Part shown: in pieces, positions 35,158 to 46,980 of the stretch
Layout of the letters: each line of letters starts with the position of its first letter
How positions within the stretch are numbered: position 1 is the stretch's first letter
DNA from: Siderastrea siderea
Lineage: Eukaryota > Cnidaria > Anthozoa > Scleractinia > Rhizangiidae
Assembly (NCBI GenBank): GCA_964030785.1
Contig: OZ034968.1
Span: 57,024,399 to 57,088,398 of the forward strand
DNA length: 64,000 nucleotides
Direction: 5' to 3'
Program-made: the position numbers and the translations under genes
Notes under the pieces: model-generated
What the model was told of the DNA's origin: nothing
The model's database searches: none
What the model saw: only the letters and a program-made list of their open reading frames with translations

Positions 35158-38100
35158 TTGTATATTTGAATGATAAACTGATTTACCTAGTTAAACAGAG
35201 CTATGAAAAACACTTTTTAAGGAAAAAAATCCCTTTATCACCAAATAACTCACAGTTAAGACTGACCTTGGGGTTAACATTCACATTTCATGGCAAGCTT
35301 AATTAGGGCTAAATTTGAGCTAGGGCTTAGGTGCACTAAGGGTCAAATTTGAGCTAGGGTTACGGTGTGTGAAGGGTTAAATTCGAGCTAGGGTTACGGT
35401 GTGTTTAGGGTTAAATTTGAGCTAGGGGTTATGGTGCGCTTAGGGTTAATTTTTCCTAGGGTTATGGTGCGCTTAAGGTTAAATTTGAGCTAGGGGTTAC
35501 GGTGCGCTTAGGGTTAAATTTTTCCTAGCGTTATGGTGCGCTTAAGGTTAAATTTGACCTAGGGTTATGGTGCGCTTAGGGTTAAATTTGTCCTAGGGTT
35601 ATGGTGTGCGTAGGGTTAAATTTGACCTAGGGTTATGGTGCACTTAGGGTTAAATTTTTCCTAGGGTTACGGTGTGCTTTGGGTTGAATTTTTTCTAGGG
35701 TTACGGTGTGCTTAGGGTTAAATTTTTCCTAGGGGTATGGTGTGTTTAGGGTTAAATTTGACCTAGGGTTACGGTGTGCTTAGGGTTAAATTTTTCCTCA
35801 GGGTATGGTGTGTTTAGGGTTAAATTTGACCTAGGGTTATGGTGTGCTTAGGTTTAAATTTGACCTAGGGTTACGGTGTGCTTAGGGTTAAATTTTTCCT
35901 AGGGTTACGGTGTGCTTAGGGTTAAATTTGACCTAGCGTTACGGTGCGCTTAGGGTTAAATTTCTCCTAGGGTTACGGTATGCTTAGGGTTAAATTTTAC
36001 TTATGGTTAATGTGTGCCTAGGGTTATTAAGGTTTGCTTAAAGATACAGATGACTTAGGGTTCAAAGTTTCTTGGACAACTATAATAAAATAATTTGTGA
36101 CAGCGAGAGTACAAACAAGGAGTAAACATAAAGAAATTTCATGGTAACGATTGCTTATATTAGCGAAAAGCCTTACAATGCTTGCTTCATTTACAAAATA
36201 CCAGTAGTTAATTGTAACAGTTAACAACAAAAAGTGTTTCAGGTAGGCCTCTTGATAGCAATACCTATAAATTAGAAAAAAAGAAAGTAATCTATGATAG
36301 GAAAGAATGTAGATCTTAAAAACAAGTTGATTCGCATTTAATGTTGCTCGCTGAAATATAAACGTCAACAGAGGCATTTTGCAGAAAGAGGAACCACGCG
36401 TAAACACGTCCCGTGTTTTAGCTCTTTTCTCTCTCTCTTTCTCTCTCTCTCTCTCCCTTTTGAAAGTCTGATGCATGAACTTCTTACACAATCGAATGTA
36501 TAGCAGAAATTAAAATGTGTGTAAGCAAGGAAAATAAGGTAAAATCTTTTCATGCTACACCGCACTGACATGACAGAATGTAAACAGAGTAGAGATATCT
36601 CAGAAGACAAGGAATCAACAAATAAGTGTTGGGATATAACGAAGCCCCATGAAACAAAACATTGTTCGATCACTTTTCAAATACAAACAGCTAAAATAAT
36701 CACGAATATGTTTCAAGACTAATCGTGAATAAGCAAAGTGAGATGAGCACAGTACGGCCTTTGTTTGGTTCACACGTGACAAAACGAGTCGAAATTCTCA
36801 AACCACAGCAAAGCATGAAAGAAATAGGTGAAGGTTCTACTGACAATTCTGCCGAATACAGTTTGTCCATCTTCCTAGTTGCATTCCCAACTCTGTAGTA
36901 GATACTTATGTGAATTGATTTCCTGACCGTCCGCTAGAATATTTCTCACAGAACAATGTTTATAACATGACAATGTCAATACGTGCTACAATTCTGGCAG
37001 TCCCTGTGTAAACTGTTGTGGAAACAACACAGATATCAGAATAGTTCATTTTTCTCGATGAGCAGCTTGCAATTCTTGTTTTCTACAATGTTATCCTGCT
37101 TTTATCAGTCTGCAATAGCTTGTTTCTCATGAAGAGACGTATCCAGTTCGCAGGTTGTCAAAGATTAAACTTTCTTTTCCTTGCAATGCATTCTGGGAAA
37201 TTTGTAACCACTTTGTGCGGGAAAGATATACGGTCTAGCCAAAGCAATACAAAATGTAAGTCTCCAGCAAGGCAAAAATCTCTGCCAAAAACTTTGTCTG
37301 CCGTCGCTTTTAATGCTGAAACTCACAGAATTGTACCTTGTTCCCTGCTGGAGACTCTTCATGATGTACAAAGCTGGGCTTTCTGTTATGCCCTAAGCTC
37401 GGTTCTTTGAGACTTAAAGCGCCCAATTGAGCCTTCCTGGGCTTCATGATGCCCCAGGCACTTTGCAAACCGTGGAAACAAACTTTCCTGCTAGAAATTT
37501 GGCTCTTGCATCGCAATTCTACTTCGCTTTTTGCAGGAGCTCCAATCGAACATCCGTACTCGTATCGAATCATTCGAAAGAAGGACGATGGAACCCAGTC
37601 TCCTCACTTTCAAACACTAGTCCCAGTACAACGCAGACATCTAAAACGGAAGTAATAAAAACTCGATCACGTAATGCAAACAAAATTAAACTTGCCAGAC
37701 GATCCTTGCCCAGGATCCTAGTAAGATCCTAATAGGATCCTAACAGGATCCTGTAGGATCTTAACCAGGAGCCTGATAAGATCCTGTATAGGATCCTGTT
37801 TAAGATCCTATAGGATCCTACAGGATCCTGTAGGATCCTACAGGATCCTAAGCAGGATCCTATAGGATCCTATAGGATCCTACAGGATCCTAAACAAGAT
37901 CCTACAGGATCCTAAACAGGATCCTGGACAATCTTAAGCAGGATCCTGAAAGACTTTACAGGATCCTGAGTAGGATCCTAAACAACATGGTGCCATTTAG
38001 GATCCTGGATAGGATCCTGTGTGAACTTACAGGATCCTGTAGGATCCTGTAGGATCCTATAGGATCCTAGAAAATCCTGTAGGATCCTGTATAGGATTTC

Positions 38101-41100
38101 TACCAGGGAAGAAAAAATGATAATAAAGAAATACTGAGCCATAGTGCTTGTATGACAAGTCTGTATGACAAGTCTGAGCCATAGTGCTTGTATGACAAGA
38201 GTACCGTGTGGCACTAAATTTTTGTGGGAGTTAAATTTTGTGGATTGGCGATTTTTTGTGTTTGTGGGAACTAATTTTTGTGATTGTAAAAGACTGGTTT
38301 TTCTTGCTGGGAATTAAATTTTGCAATTTCCTGGAAGTCGTGTTCAAATGTAAATGATAACATTTTCGTTTTTTGTTTGAGCACACACAAAAGAAAGACA
38401 GAAAAAAAAACCGAGCGAATGTAAAAAAGATTAATCAATGTCACTCTATTACAATGGATCAACAATAACTAGAGTACCACTTGATGTATTATCCATCGAG
38501 CTATCTATAGCATTTTCTCCTTCAAACCAGTTTTTTTGTGTATAATTTCTACAGTGGACACTACAGACTTTTTACCTAGGTAAACTTGACTTCTTGATAG
38601 CTTACCTAGGGAAACTGAAATGATTCATTGTGACTGATTTTTCCCTGGTGATTTACGTTGGGAGAATTTTGTTGTCTGTAGCTGGGATATGCTTCGAGAA
38701 CAATAGAGTTTCCCTTGACAGCAACCCCAAAGTGATAGCTAGGGAAAATTCAAATCCTGAGGTAGCTAACCAATAGACGGTCATTGGCAAATGTCTTGAA
38801 GTTTTTGAAAAGCGGTGGGTGACACGAAAGGTAATTTTGCTGCCTGTAAGTGCAAAGACCATAATTTTTCATTGCAGTTCAGAGCAAGATTGGAAGTAGA
38901 TCTATTAATTACAATTCATGGCACAAGGGAAAAAAACGATAAATAATAAAAAGGCAAATTCGAAAAAAAGTGAAAATGGAAAAGTAAAGGCACGCAAAAG
39001 AGCCAAACCCCATGTGAGGCGAACCACTGCAAGTTGCAAAACAGAAACAAAACAAACAATCTTTTTTTATTCAGATTTGACTTTTCACTTCAGTTTTAGG
39101 CACTGTTTAGAATTGGTTTTTTAACTGTGCAGTTGTTTCTGTTACAGAAACAGCTTGTATCCTCAAGATGAGTTGGACTCAGTCTATTACAACGGCTATT
39201 TATTTAACTCTCGACGCGAGACAAGCCAACCAACAGGGGTTGGTTTTACCTGGGTAAAAGGCTGTAGTGTGACCACGGCTAATGTGTTTTTCTAGTTTGA
39301 GTTGGGGTGGCATTGACATGGAAATATTATTGTGCATCCCAGGAACGCATGTGCGCAAAGCAATTTAGTCATTATTCTCTCCAATGTACAACTAAGAATA
39401 TTCCACAATTTTAGCTAATGTCATTGTACATGTATCAATAGGAAAAGACTGGAATCTTTTTTGTGACATGATGTTTGCATACAAATCCCATCCAGTTAAA
39501 TGATTAAAAGTTGATGTCAATCAATATCAGTAATTTTCAACGATTGACATTGAACATCAGTGAACAACTAACATTATATGTACTTGTGATAGTAATTTTG
39601 ATCAGATGAATCATACAAATAACAAAGGAGGGGGCCTTTGTAGCTTGTTCCACCTCAAATTGAATTTTCAATATTGCCAGCCAAAAATTTTGATTTCATG
39701 TGCAAGCATTGACAAGCGTGTACATTTTAACAAGAGTTGGAATGCTGTTACAACTCTTGTATCATTTGATCTGTACTTTACACAAACCATGAGTCACCAA
39801 GCCAGATCTTTTCATTGAAAATGTCATAATACACTGTAATTTATGGTGGTTTATTTGACAGAACTTTACTATGGAGGTGAGGCATTTACAGCAGACCAAC
39901 CTCAGTCCTTTACTTGTCCTTACTGCGGAAAAATGGGCTTTACAGAATCAGCACTGCAGGAGCATGTAGCATCAGAACACAGTGATGCTTCTAATGAAGT
40001 GGTAAGTTATTATTGTGCGTACTTTTGTTTGAAGGTACAGATCTGTTTCAGTAACGTTGTCATATGCAAGTATTGAAGCACGTGCAGCAACACTGAATTG
40101 TTGTATGGGTTGTACACATACAATGTAGAAAAAAAGATCTGTTCTCTGAGTACAAATGGGATGTACAACAACATATAAATTTATATAATATTTCGTAATA
40201 GAACATTTATTTTAAATAATAATATAGAAATAGAAATTTCCAACATTTCTTTGTTGTTTTAGAACGAGGAAACACTATGTTATTAAAATTTCCATGAACA
40301 ATGATGTTAATTGCCAATGCGAGAAAACTACAAAAAGAGTACATGTATTTTAACAAAAGCTGGCTTCAGTTAGTTTCTTTCCAGTGTCTAAGCTAAACCT
40401 TCAAATGTCAACTGACATTGTGAGCTCTGTAAAATTCCCATGTTGCATTCAAGGTTCCATACCATTTTAGGTATAATAAAACTGATTTTTTGGTATCTGT
40501 TGTATTTGGTATACACTTAGGTATGTCCAGTGTGCGCAGCTTTACCAGGCGGAGATCCTAATCATGTGACAGATGACTTTGCTGCTCACTTGACGTTAGA
40601 GCACAGGGCACCCAGTAGGGATATTCTAATATCCTTTTCATTTCACCAACAGCATTTTACACTCATTCTTTTCTGGGCTTAGCTAAGCTAACAATTTCAT
40701 GGTGTATGTTCTGTGAAGGTGTGCTCTGCCACTGCAATGGAATCTCGGTACCTTCACATTGGGTGGGGGGTAGTAATACTCAGGTAGAATCCTGTCTGGG
40801 GGGAGGTGGGTAGTAATACGCAGGTAGAATCCTAGGGGGGGTAGTAATACTCAGGTAGAATCCTGTCTGGGGGGAGGTAGGTAGTAATATGCAGGTAGAA
40901 TCCTAGGGGGGGTAGTAATACTCAGGTAGAATCCTGTCTGGGGGGAGGTGGGTAAAATACACAGGTAGAATCCTAGGGGGGTAGTAATACTCAGGTAGAA
41001 TCCTGTCTGGGGGGAGGTGGGTAGTAATAGGCAGGTAGAATCCTAGGGGGGGTAGTAATACTCAGGTAGAATCCTGTCTGGGGGGAGGTGGGTAGTAATA

Positions 41101-43748
41101 CGCAGGTAGAATCCTAGGGGGGGTAGTAATACTCAGGTAGAATCCTCTCTGGGGGAAGGTGGGTAGTGATTCTCAGGTAGAATCCTATCTGGGGGGGGTA
41201 GTAATTCTCAGGTAGTGGGCAAAAGAAGTGGCTCTGTTTTATTGCTCAGTCTGCAACTTGTTTTACAACAGTTCTTGCAGCTTGACTGGGAAAGCATTTT
41301 CACAATACCACGCCACTGAGTGGACAAAAATAGTGGTAAGATAAGGTTGCTGCAATGGTTGCAGAGAATAAAAAACACCTTGTTCTTGATTTGAACATAC
41401 GTGTAATACTCCTGGATATCTTACATGAAGTAGTTGCAAGAAATGCATGCAATGAGTAAAATACAAGAAATAAGTTACATGTAAATGCCTGTGAAGGTAA
41501 GTTAAATGTCTGTGAATATTGCTGTATCTGTGAAACCACGGAGTAAGTGATTATTGTTCCACAACATTATTTTTTCCCTCATGAGTCATTTTAGCTAGTT
41601 TTTTTTCGGTGAAGTTTGCAAATCGGGATACTACAGTACAATACTATACACTCCTAAACCTGGGTACTACGGTGCAATACGCTCTCGTATTTTGCACGTT
41701 CTCTTGTCCTTACATGTACATGTATATGGTAAAATGATGTACATGTAGTCATGTAGTCGTGGAATAACAGTAGGTGGTAATGGCATTGTGATTTAAAGGT
41801 GAATACAACTCAGTATTCTAGGTACTAAAAACTTCAGGGCATAAAATCCACTTGACACACACTGTACGTAAATGTTTGTAAAATTGACATTATTTTACAT
41901 AAGGATACATGTACAGAATGTGCATAAATGTACTTTTTGTACTGGAGGCACCTTGCTAAAGACTCATCGTATGTGTACTTTTATGGGTGTGTCGTTTGTC
42001 TTTAACTGACTTACTACGACGAGCCTGGAGCTGCTCGGCATGTAAGACGTTTATTCCATCCAGCGGTTAGTGGAAGTCGTCCCAGACCTCCACGACCAAG
42101 AGCAGCCAATATGCATTTTGGAGGATCTGGGGGCAGTGGTCTAGCATCATCTTCATCCTCCTCTTCCACATCTGGCCGTGAGAGCATGGATCCTATAGCA
42201 GAGCTTTTGTCACAGCTCTCGGGTGTTCGGCGTGCAGCACAACAATCCCAACCTCCTATGCAGTCCCAGCTTCAGTTGCTGCAGCAGCAGTTACAGTTAG
42301 AGAGACAGCAAGTGCAGCAGACAAGGGAGCGACTTGAAAGGCTTCCAGCGCGGCGACAGATGGCAGCAGCTGCTGCTGCAGCTAGCAGTAGTGCTCCAAC
42401 AACATCGACAGTTAGCACCCAAGAAAGCAGCAGTTCAGCTTCTTCTTCATTTCTTCTTGCAAGGTGGGTTCATGGCATGCTTTAGCTTGTGAAGAGTGCG
42501 AGCTCTTAGACTCCTAAACACTAAAAATCCTCCCAGAAAAATCCCAGAGAAATTCCAAGTTTTCGCAGAACATTGAGAAGTAAACATCACCTCTGGAAAA
42601 CACTGCTCAGTATATAGCTCTACCCAATGGCAAAACTGCTAATCAACAGCCTTAAAGTTAGAAACACCTTATACAACATAACAAACAGCACCACAGGAAA
42701 GCACTAATCGACATTTGAATGGTCGCTCGCAAGGGTTTCACCCATTGTCAAAGGTAGAACCCACCTTCTACATGTACTTCACCAACAGTACCACGGGAAA
42801 GTACTGCTAAACAGCTTTCGTTAGAATTGTCACATTTGAACATTTCATCCACATACTCAGACGTTATTACCACCTTGTAAAACGCGGTCATGGGCGCGGT
42901 GGTGTGGTGGTTAGCGTGTTGGACTTCAGGTATGAAGTTCGGTGGTTCGAGACCTGGTCCCTGTCATGGTGTTGTTTCTTCAGACAAGAAATATTATTCT
43001 ATACAGGCTTTCTCCAGCTAGGTGTATAAATGGGTGCCTGTGACATACTGCAGTGCTTGGGAGCAACCCAACGATAGACCAGCATCCCACCCAAGGGGGG
43101 GGGGGGGGGGGGTAGTGATACTCTCAGTTGCTTCACGTTACAGAAATCGAGTTGAGGTCCGGCCGTGTGGGCTTCTTGTTCCTTATGTTCGACTTTACCT
43201 TATTTTACCTAGCCTGCACACAGACGTCTACTATTATTCTTACTTTCTGCTTCGGACGCATTAAGTCAATTAGAGTCGTCTGCCCGCAGGCCAGGTTTAC
43301 ACGGAATAGGCAGAATTGCGTTCTTTTGGCAGTTGGTATTCCGTGTTAATCTGGTTAAGAAAAGCCAGATTACTTCTTAAGCGCCCTTAGTGAGACTTTA
43401 TACCTAATTATGTTCAATGCAATTGTACTTTGTAGAGCCAGTGAACCTTCTTTGTCAGAAGCTGAGCAGGAAACCCTCGAACGCGAACGCGCAGACAGAA
43501 GTCTGTTTGTACAGGATCTTATTCTGTCCACACTCGGATCAGCAGCGTTCAGACGGAGACCCCGCCCAATGTCGGCGTCTGCGGAGCCTTCGGACGAATT
43601 TGAAAGCCTAAGCTTACAGGATAGCATCGGAATTCAGGCTAGTGGGGAGGCGGAAGCTCAGAACTGTAACGTAATCGAACAAGACATTACTGTTCAAGAT
43701 ATGGAATTTATATCAGTGGAAACGGAAGAAGAAGACAAAGATTCCTAG
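27507..43748 (+). CDS. KCMF1: KCMF1: ZZ/C2H2 zinc-finger E3 ubiquitin ligase, 6 exons
   Basis: Exons 27507-27522, 33302-33469, 39862-40001, 40521-40628, 42018-42463 and 43436-43748 join in phase to 396 residues (human protein about 381). The tiny first exon encodes MSRHE, the invariant family start. A ZZ zinc finger follows (C9, C12, C24, C27, C33, C36, H46, H50), then a Di19-type C2H2 finger (C80, C83, H96, H101) and a second one (CPVCAALPGGDPNHVTDDFA). Further on are RHVRR.FHP, DPIAELLSQLSGVRR, a glutamine-rich coiled coil, and LERERADRSLFVQDLILSTL near the acidic C-terminus. KCMF1 works with UBR4 in ubiquitin-dependent degradation and lysosomal quality control. Intron 4 appears U12-type (AT-AC). 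Introns 1, 2 and 4 are swollen by repeats. All zinc ligands are intact. Confidence 0.95.
29103..30595. mobile_element. Nested element with CAGGGCTCAAGACTAA ends
   Basis: CAGGGCTCAAGACTAATGGC at the left is mirrored by GTTAGTCTCGAGCCTTG at the right. Subterminal GGCTAGTGAAAATTT words appear just inside both ends in direct orientation. No clear target duplication; it lies wholly within the hAT-like element. Confidence 0.6.
29288..30260. repeat. Degenerate satellite, unit about 55-60 bp
   Basis: Words like GTTCGTATGATATTTGTCT, TTGTCTTCTCAACGTTTCTC and CCGTACGTTAGT recur in the same order roughly 16 times with heavy divergence. It fills the core of the nested element. Confidence 0.6.
31935..32073. 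repeat. Hairpin MITE in KCMF1 intron 1
   Basis: TCAATGTTGTAGTTTAATTT...TTGGTTCAATTTTTATTTTC pairs with GTAAAAATTGAACAAAGGAT...TCCAACATCAACAATG. The arms are about 45 bp. Non-coding. Confidence 0.7.
33832..34617. mobile_element. hAT-like non-autonomous element in KCMF1 intron 2
   Basis: The left end CAGGGTTCAACATCTCTGCT is mirrored by GGTAGATGTCGAAGCCTG at the right; CTTGCCCGG and GGGCTAGTAAAT words lie near both ends. A target duplication is not obvious. No transposase. Confidence 0.55.
34763..35109. mobile_element. TIR element filled with GGATCCT repeats, copy 1
   Basis: Ends CCCTGGTAAAAATTCT and AGGATTTCTACCAGGG are inverted. Between them AGGATCCTGTAGGATCCTAT-type units repeat about 25 times; GGATCC is itself palindromic. 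A (TA)n tract (35112-35154) abuts the right end. A second copy lies at 37709-38108. Confidence 0.75.
35112..35154. repeat. (TA)n microsatellite
   Basis: About 21 uninterrupted TA units directly after the GGATCCT element. Confidence 0.95.
35290..36060. repeat. 34-bp minisatellite built on TTAGGGTTA
   Basis: The unit reads CTTAGGGTTAAATTTGACCT followed by AGGGTTATGGTGCG and is repeated about 22 times with substitutions (TTTTTCCT for TTTGACCT, ACGGTGTG for ATGGTGCG). Each unit carries TTAGGG, the metazoan telomere hexamer, and a second AGGGTTA. It is interstitial, in KCMF1 intron 2. Confidence 0.9.
36422..36461. repeat. (TC)n microsatellite
   Basis: A CTCTCT-rich tract with a few interruptions. 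Flanking 36061-37700 is otherwise AT-rich intron with no supported exon. Confidence 0.85.
37709..38108. mobile_element. GGATCCT-repeat element, copy 2
   Basis: TGCCCAGGATCCTAGTAAGA at the left and GTATAGGATTTCTACCAGGG at the right are the same as in the copy at 34763, but the outermost left CCCTGGTA is missing. The interior GGATCCT array is of different length. Confidence 0.75.
40629..42017 (+). other. KCMF1: Putative U12-type AT-AC intron (KCMF1 intron 4)
   Basis: The donor reads ATATCCTTTT, the U12 AT-AC consensus, directly after codon CTA of exon 4. The acceptor is TTACTAC before GACGAG, and GTCTTTAAC, close to the U12 branch-site consensus, puts its branch adenosine about 12 nt from the end. 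No GT-AG pair restores the conserved ...RAPSRDIL|DEPGAARHVRR reading. A 72-bp minisatellite fills part of the intron. Confidence 0.75.
40755..41220. repeat. Minisatellite in the AT-AC intron, GGTAGTAATACTCAGGTAGA
   Basis: About 13 half-units alternate between GTCTGGGGGGAGGTGGGTAG and CCTAGGGGGGGTAGTAATAC forms, giving a higher-order period near 115-120 bp. Strongly G-rich on the plus strand. Confidence 0.85.
42893..43095 (+). mobile_element. tRNA-derived SINE in KCMF1 intron 5
   Basis: GTGGTGGTTAGCGTGTTGG is an A box and GGTTCGAGACC a B box about 35 bp later, giving a tRNA-like head. The body continues with TAAATGGGTGCCTGTGACAT and CCAACGATAGACCAGCATCC and ends at a G-run. Same strand as the gene. 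Confidence 0.75.
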
Positions 43749-44092
43749 CGCAGGCAGGGATCGTTAGTCGGGCGAATCAAATTTTACCGTGTGTGTATGT
43801 AGGTACACAAATGGATTTTCAGTGACGTTAATGCCGCAGTTCAGTTGCCTTCGTTTTAGACCGTTGTGAAGTTACACGCATCTCCCGAGCCGTGAGAGAG
43901 GGACTCTGAGTTCGGGCAGGAAAATACAGCGTGTTGTCTTTTAAAGAAGAAACCATCCTGTAATGACATTGATCGCGCATGTCAGTAAAACCTAGCAGCA
44001 ATTTATCCTTGACGAAATGCCGCTTCACCAAAAAGGAAAAAAGTGAATGCGCGTATTTTCTAGTTGGAGAGATAAGTAGATAGGGTTGGAAA

Positions 44093-44098
44093 AATAAA
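44093..44098 (+). terminator. AATAAA, likely KCMF1 poly(A) signal
   Basis: AATAAA lies about 345 nt past the KCMF1 stop; another follows at 44162. No further gene is seen in 44170-45869, which holds AT-rich DNA and a B-box-like GGGTTCGAATCGCG at 45624 (SINE trace). Confidence 0.4.
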
Positions 44099-46980
44099 TT
44101 TTAATGAACGACAGCCCTGTGCCGGAATCTTATATCTTTGTTAAGAAGCTGGCTTAGCCCAAATAAACGAACAAGTACTGTTGTTCCGGTTTCTGACAAA
44201 CGGCGCTGTTTCATTTCTCTGACCCTGATATTTTTAAATGGGCTACGCCGCGTGAATTTTGGTTCGAAGTTGTGCTGAAGTTATGTGATGACTTGCTCCC
44301 CTTGTTCGTACACAAGAAGCTTCAAGAACACCAGGAAGGTAGAGCAAGCCATTTTTTTTTAGCAGTTTTTCAAGATTCAACAAAAACAAAAAAAGGCTTT
44401 TCAATTGAATGACCCAAGCCAAAGAAAACCAAAGTAGTTACCTTGGCCAATCACAATGTCAGATTTCTCAATAAACTATTCTGAATTCGAAGCAAAACGA
44501 AATGACGGGCGTCAAGCTCGGGAAAACGCGTGTGACAAAGACATGGTATTGGTTTACGTTTCATTGGTTGAGAAGGAAGGGGGGAGGGAGGGCATTTTTT
44601 AAAACTCAATCACCGAGCGTGGTAAAGTTAAACGAAAGTAAATGCAAAATACTTTTGACGCTCGACTGAAAACTACTCTAAAGAAATATCAAGTTGCAAT
44701 TTGCAGCGGTATATCCACACTGGCAATTAAACCATTGTTTGCAGGTGGATTTCGAATTTAGAAATGTTTTTCGTGCAGGGAGGAAATCTAAAGAAATCGG
44801 AGAAAAATTCTCAAAGCAAGAACGAGAACCAACAACAAACTCAACTTTAAAAGATTCCTTTTAGTTGGAGCGAAAACTGATCGCATACGTTAATTTTTCA
44901 CAAACGCATCTGATCGAGAAGCGAACAGTTTCCGAAAGCAAAGCTCGAGGAAAACAAAGGGCAAGCGTCCGTGCATAAAAGCGGTAGTCACAATGCAATA
45001 GTATAGTGATTTTAAATAGAATTGGACCATTTGTGTCAGGTTTCCCTTATATGCAGGTGTATCTTTTTAGCGTTCCAAAGTAATGCCGACAGGCGTGGTG
45101 CCTGCATATTTGTCCCTATCTTTTATATTGTAGGTTTGACTGAGATTTTCTTTCTGTGGGAGAACAGATCTGACACGATGTGAACGAGTTGTTGCTGAAA
45201 AGTCTTTTTTTTTTCTTTTTGCCTAAGTTCCAATTTTATTGCCACAAACAGTAACTTACTTCGATAACTAATTAAAAAGTAAGGTAGCGAAGAGGATGAA
45301 AAGTGCGCGAACAGCACGTGGGGTCCCAAGCGAGGTTCCTTTTAAGTTCGAGTTATCTTCTGGATAACGACTTTGCTTCCTTTCCAAATTAGAGTTACCC
45401 CCAGGGCCTATTGGAAACCGAGAAAAAGCATGTGGACACAGCCCTTCCAACCCTATTTTCTCCTAGTGTATTAAACCAGAACTGTAATTTCCTTTGTTTG
45501 GTTCTACGGTGGGCCCGGTTTTTTTTAAAAGGCAAGAAACTCTTATCCACGACTACTTTCAAACGGATTGAAGTGCAATGGGGTGATCTTTCTTATTACA
45601 TGACCTTCATCACAAGTTCATGGGTTCGAATCGCGTGCGGAACTCGGACATTTTTTCTTTGTCTTATGCTCGTGACACCCTGAATGCATTCTTTTATTGT
45701 TACTCTGAAATCAGGATGAGAATTTATTTATCTAACGTGTTTGTGTGTTGAATTTCATCTTGAAATTTCGTTTAATTGGCCCTTCAACACAAGTCATTGT
45801 TAAATCGTAGTACAGTAGTATTAGCCCGCTGTCTTCTTTGGATTTCCGTTCCGTTCAGTTGAATCATTCTTAGGAAATCGGCAAGGTCGCGAAATAATCG
45901 TGGTATGTTTCGGCTCGTCGAATCACCTCATAATGATTGTAGCCAACACGCAAAATTTCCCCGTGTTGCAATTTCGCGCTTAATTTACAGCCCAGTGAGC
46001 CACCTCCGTAGGCTCCTGTGCTGTGAATGATACACAGGTCATTAATTTCCGGATTGACATTCAGCACTCGGTCGACAGCAAATTTATCAGAGTTCTGGCA
46101 CATGGAGCCCACGACGTCGAACATTCACTCTCCTTTTTTTCCTTCGTAGTTCGGAGAAACATAGGAAGGATCGTCAACAACGGTCTTGTAATCAGGAAGA
46201 TTCTGTCGAACATCCTTGGAAAGAGACTGGTCTTTGACAATGGTAATGTCACGGTAGTTGTCTTCTCCCTCGAGCATAAGGCCAGCCATTGTAGCATCCA
46301 CGCCGAGGTAGCGCTTGTATGTATGTATCTTTCACGTTTATAACACGTGTGACGAGCCAGCCGTAGTCACCGGTCACTAGTGCCCCACACTCATACTTGA
46401 TCTGTGACGGCTGAGGATCCGGGTGGGGTAGCACGATTTGTTGATATACAGTAGGTTCATCACTCGAAATCCAAGATCTCCCAAGTCGATGGGATCTTGT
46501 TCTCGACGGAACTTCACCCCGATACCACCACACATGTTCACGAATTCAAGACTGATACCTGTCTCCTTGTAAATTTCCACCGCTAACTTGAACATCATTC
46601 GAGCAGTCGTTTCTATATCCAAGATATCGTGACAACTTGATACAACCATCGTGTGCAACACGAAACGCTTGATACCATAATCCTTGCACTTCTTGTAGGC
46701 TGAGAACAACTGGGCTTTCGTAAGTCCAAATTTTGATTGAACAGGGTTTCCAATGTACCGATTATAGCCAAGGGTAAAATCTGGACCCGGGTTGAAACGA
46801 AATGCCACCATTTCCGGCATGGACCCCCCCAAGGCTTTCTTCAGGTTGTCAATTTGAGAATAGTCATCCAAGTTGATGGTGGCTGCCAGTTCAAAAGCCT
46901 TTCGGTATTCTTCGACACGCGCGTTATTTGAAGTAAACATGATATCCTCACCTGCAATTCCCAACTTTTCACAGAGGAGA

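Noticed and set aside
35290..36060. Chromosome end or true telomere
   Set aside because: Units are 34 bp and degenerate, and KCMF1 exons continue on both sides.
36027..36673. Overlapping minus-strand open frames of 154 and 102 codons
   Set aside because: They run through a TC microsatellite and minisatellite inside the KCMF1 intron and show no recognisable protein features.
37120..37732. Open frames on both strands in KCMF1 intron 2
   Set aside because: No splice-supported continuity, no family resemblance, and one runs into the GGATCCT array.
40755..41220. CRISPR-like repeat array
   Set aside because: Units are contiguous with no unique spacers; it is a minisatellite in an intron.
42893..42962. 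Possible tRNA on the plus strand
   Set aside because: A and B boxes are present but the cloverleaf fails and a SINE body follows.
46023..46343. Plus-strand frame over the decarboxylase
   Set aside because: It is the antisense shadow of the minus-strand decarboxylase reading.
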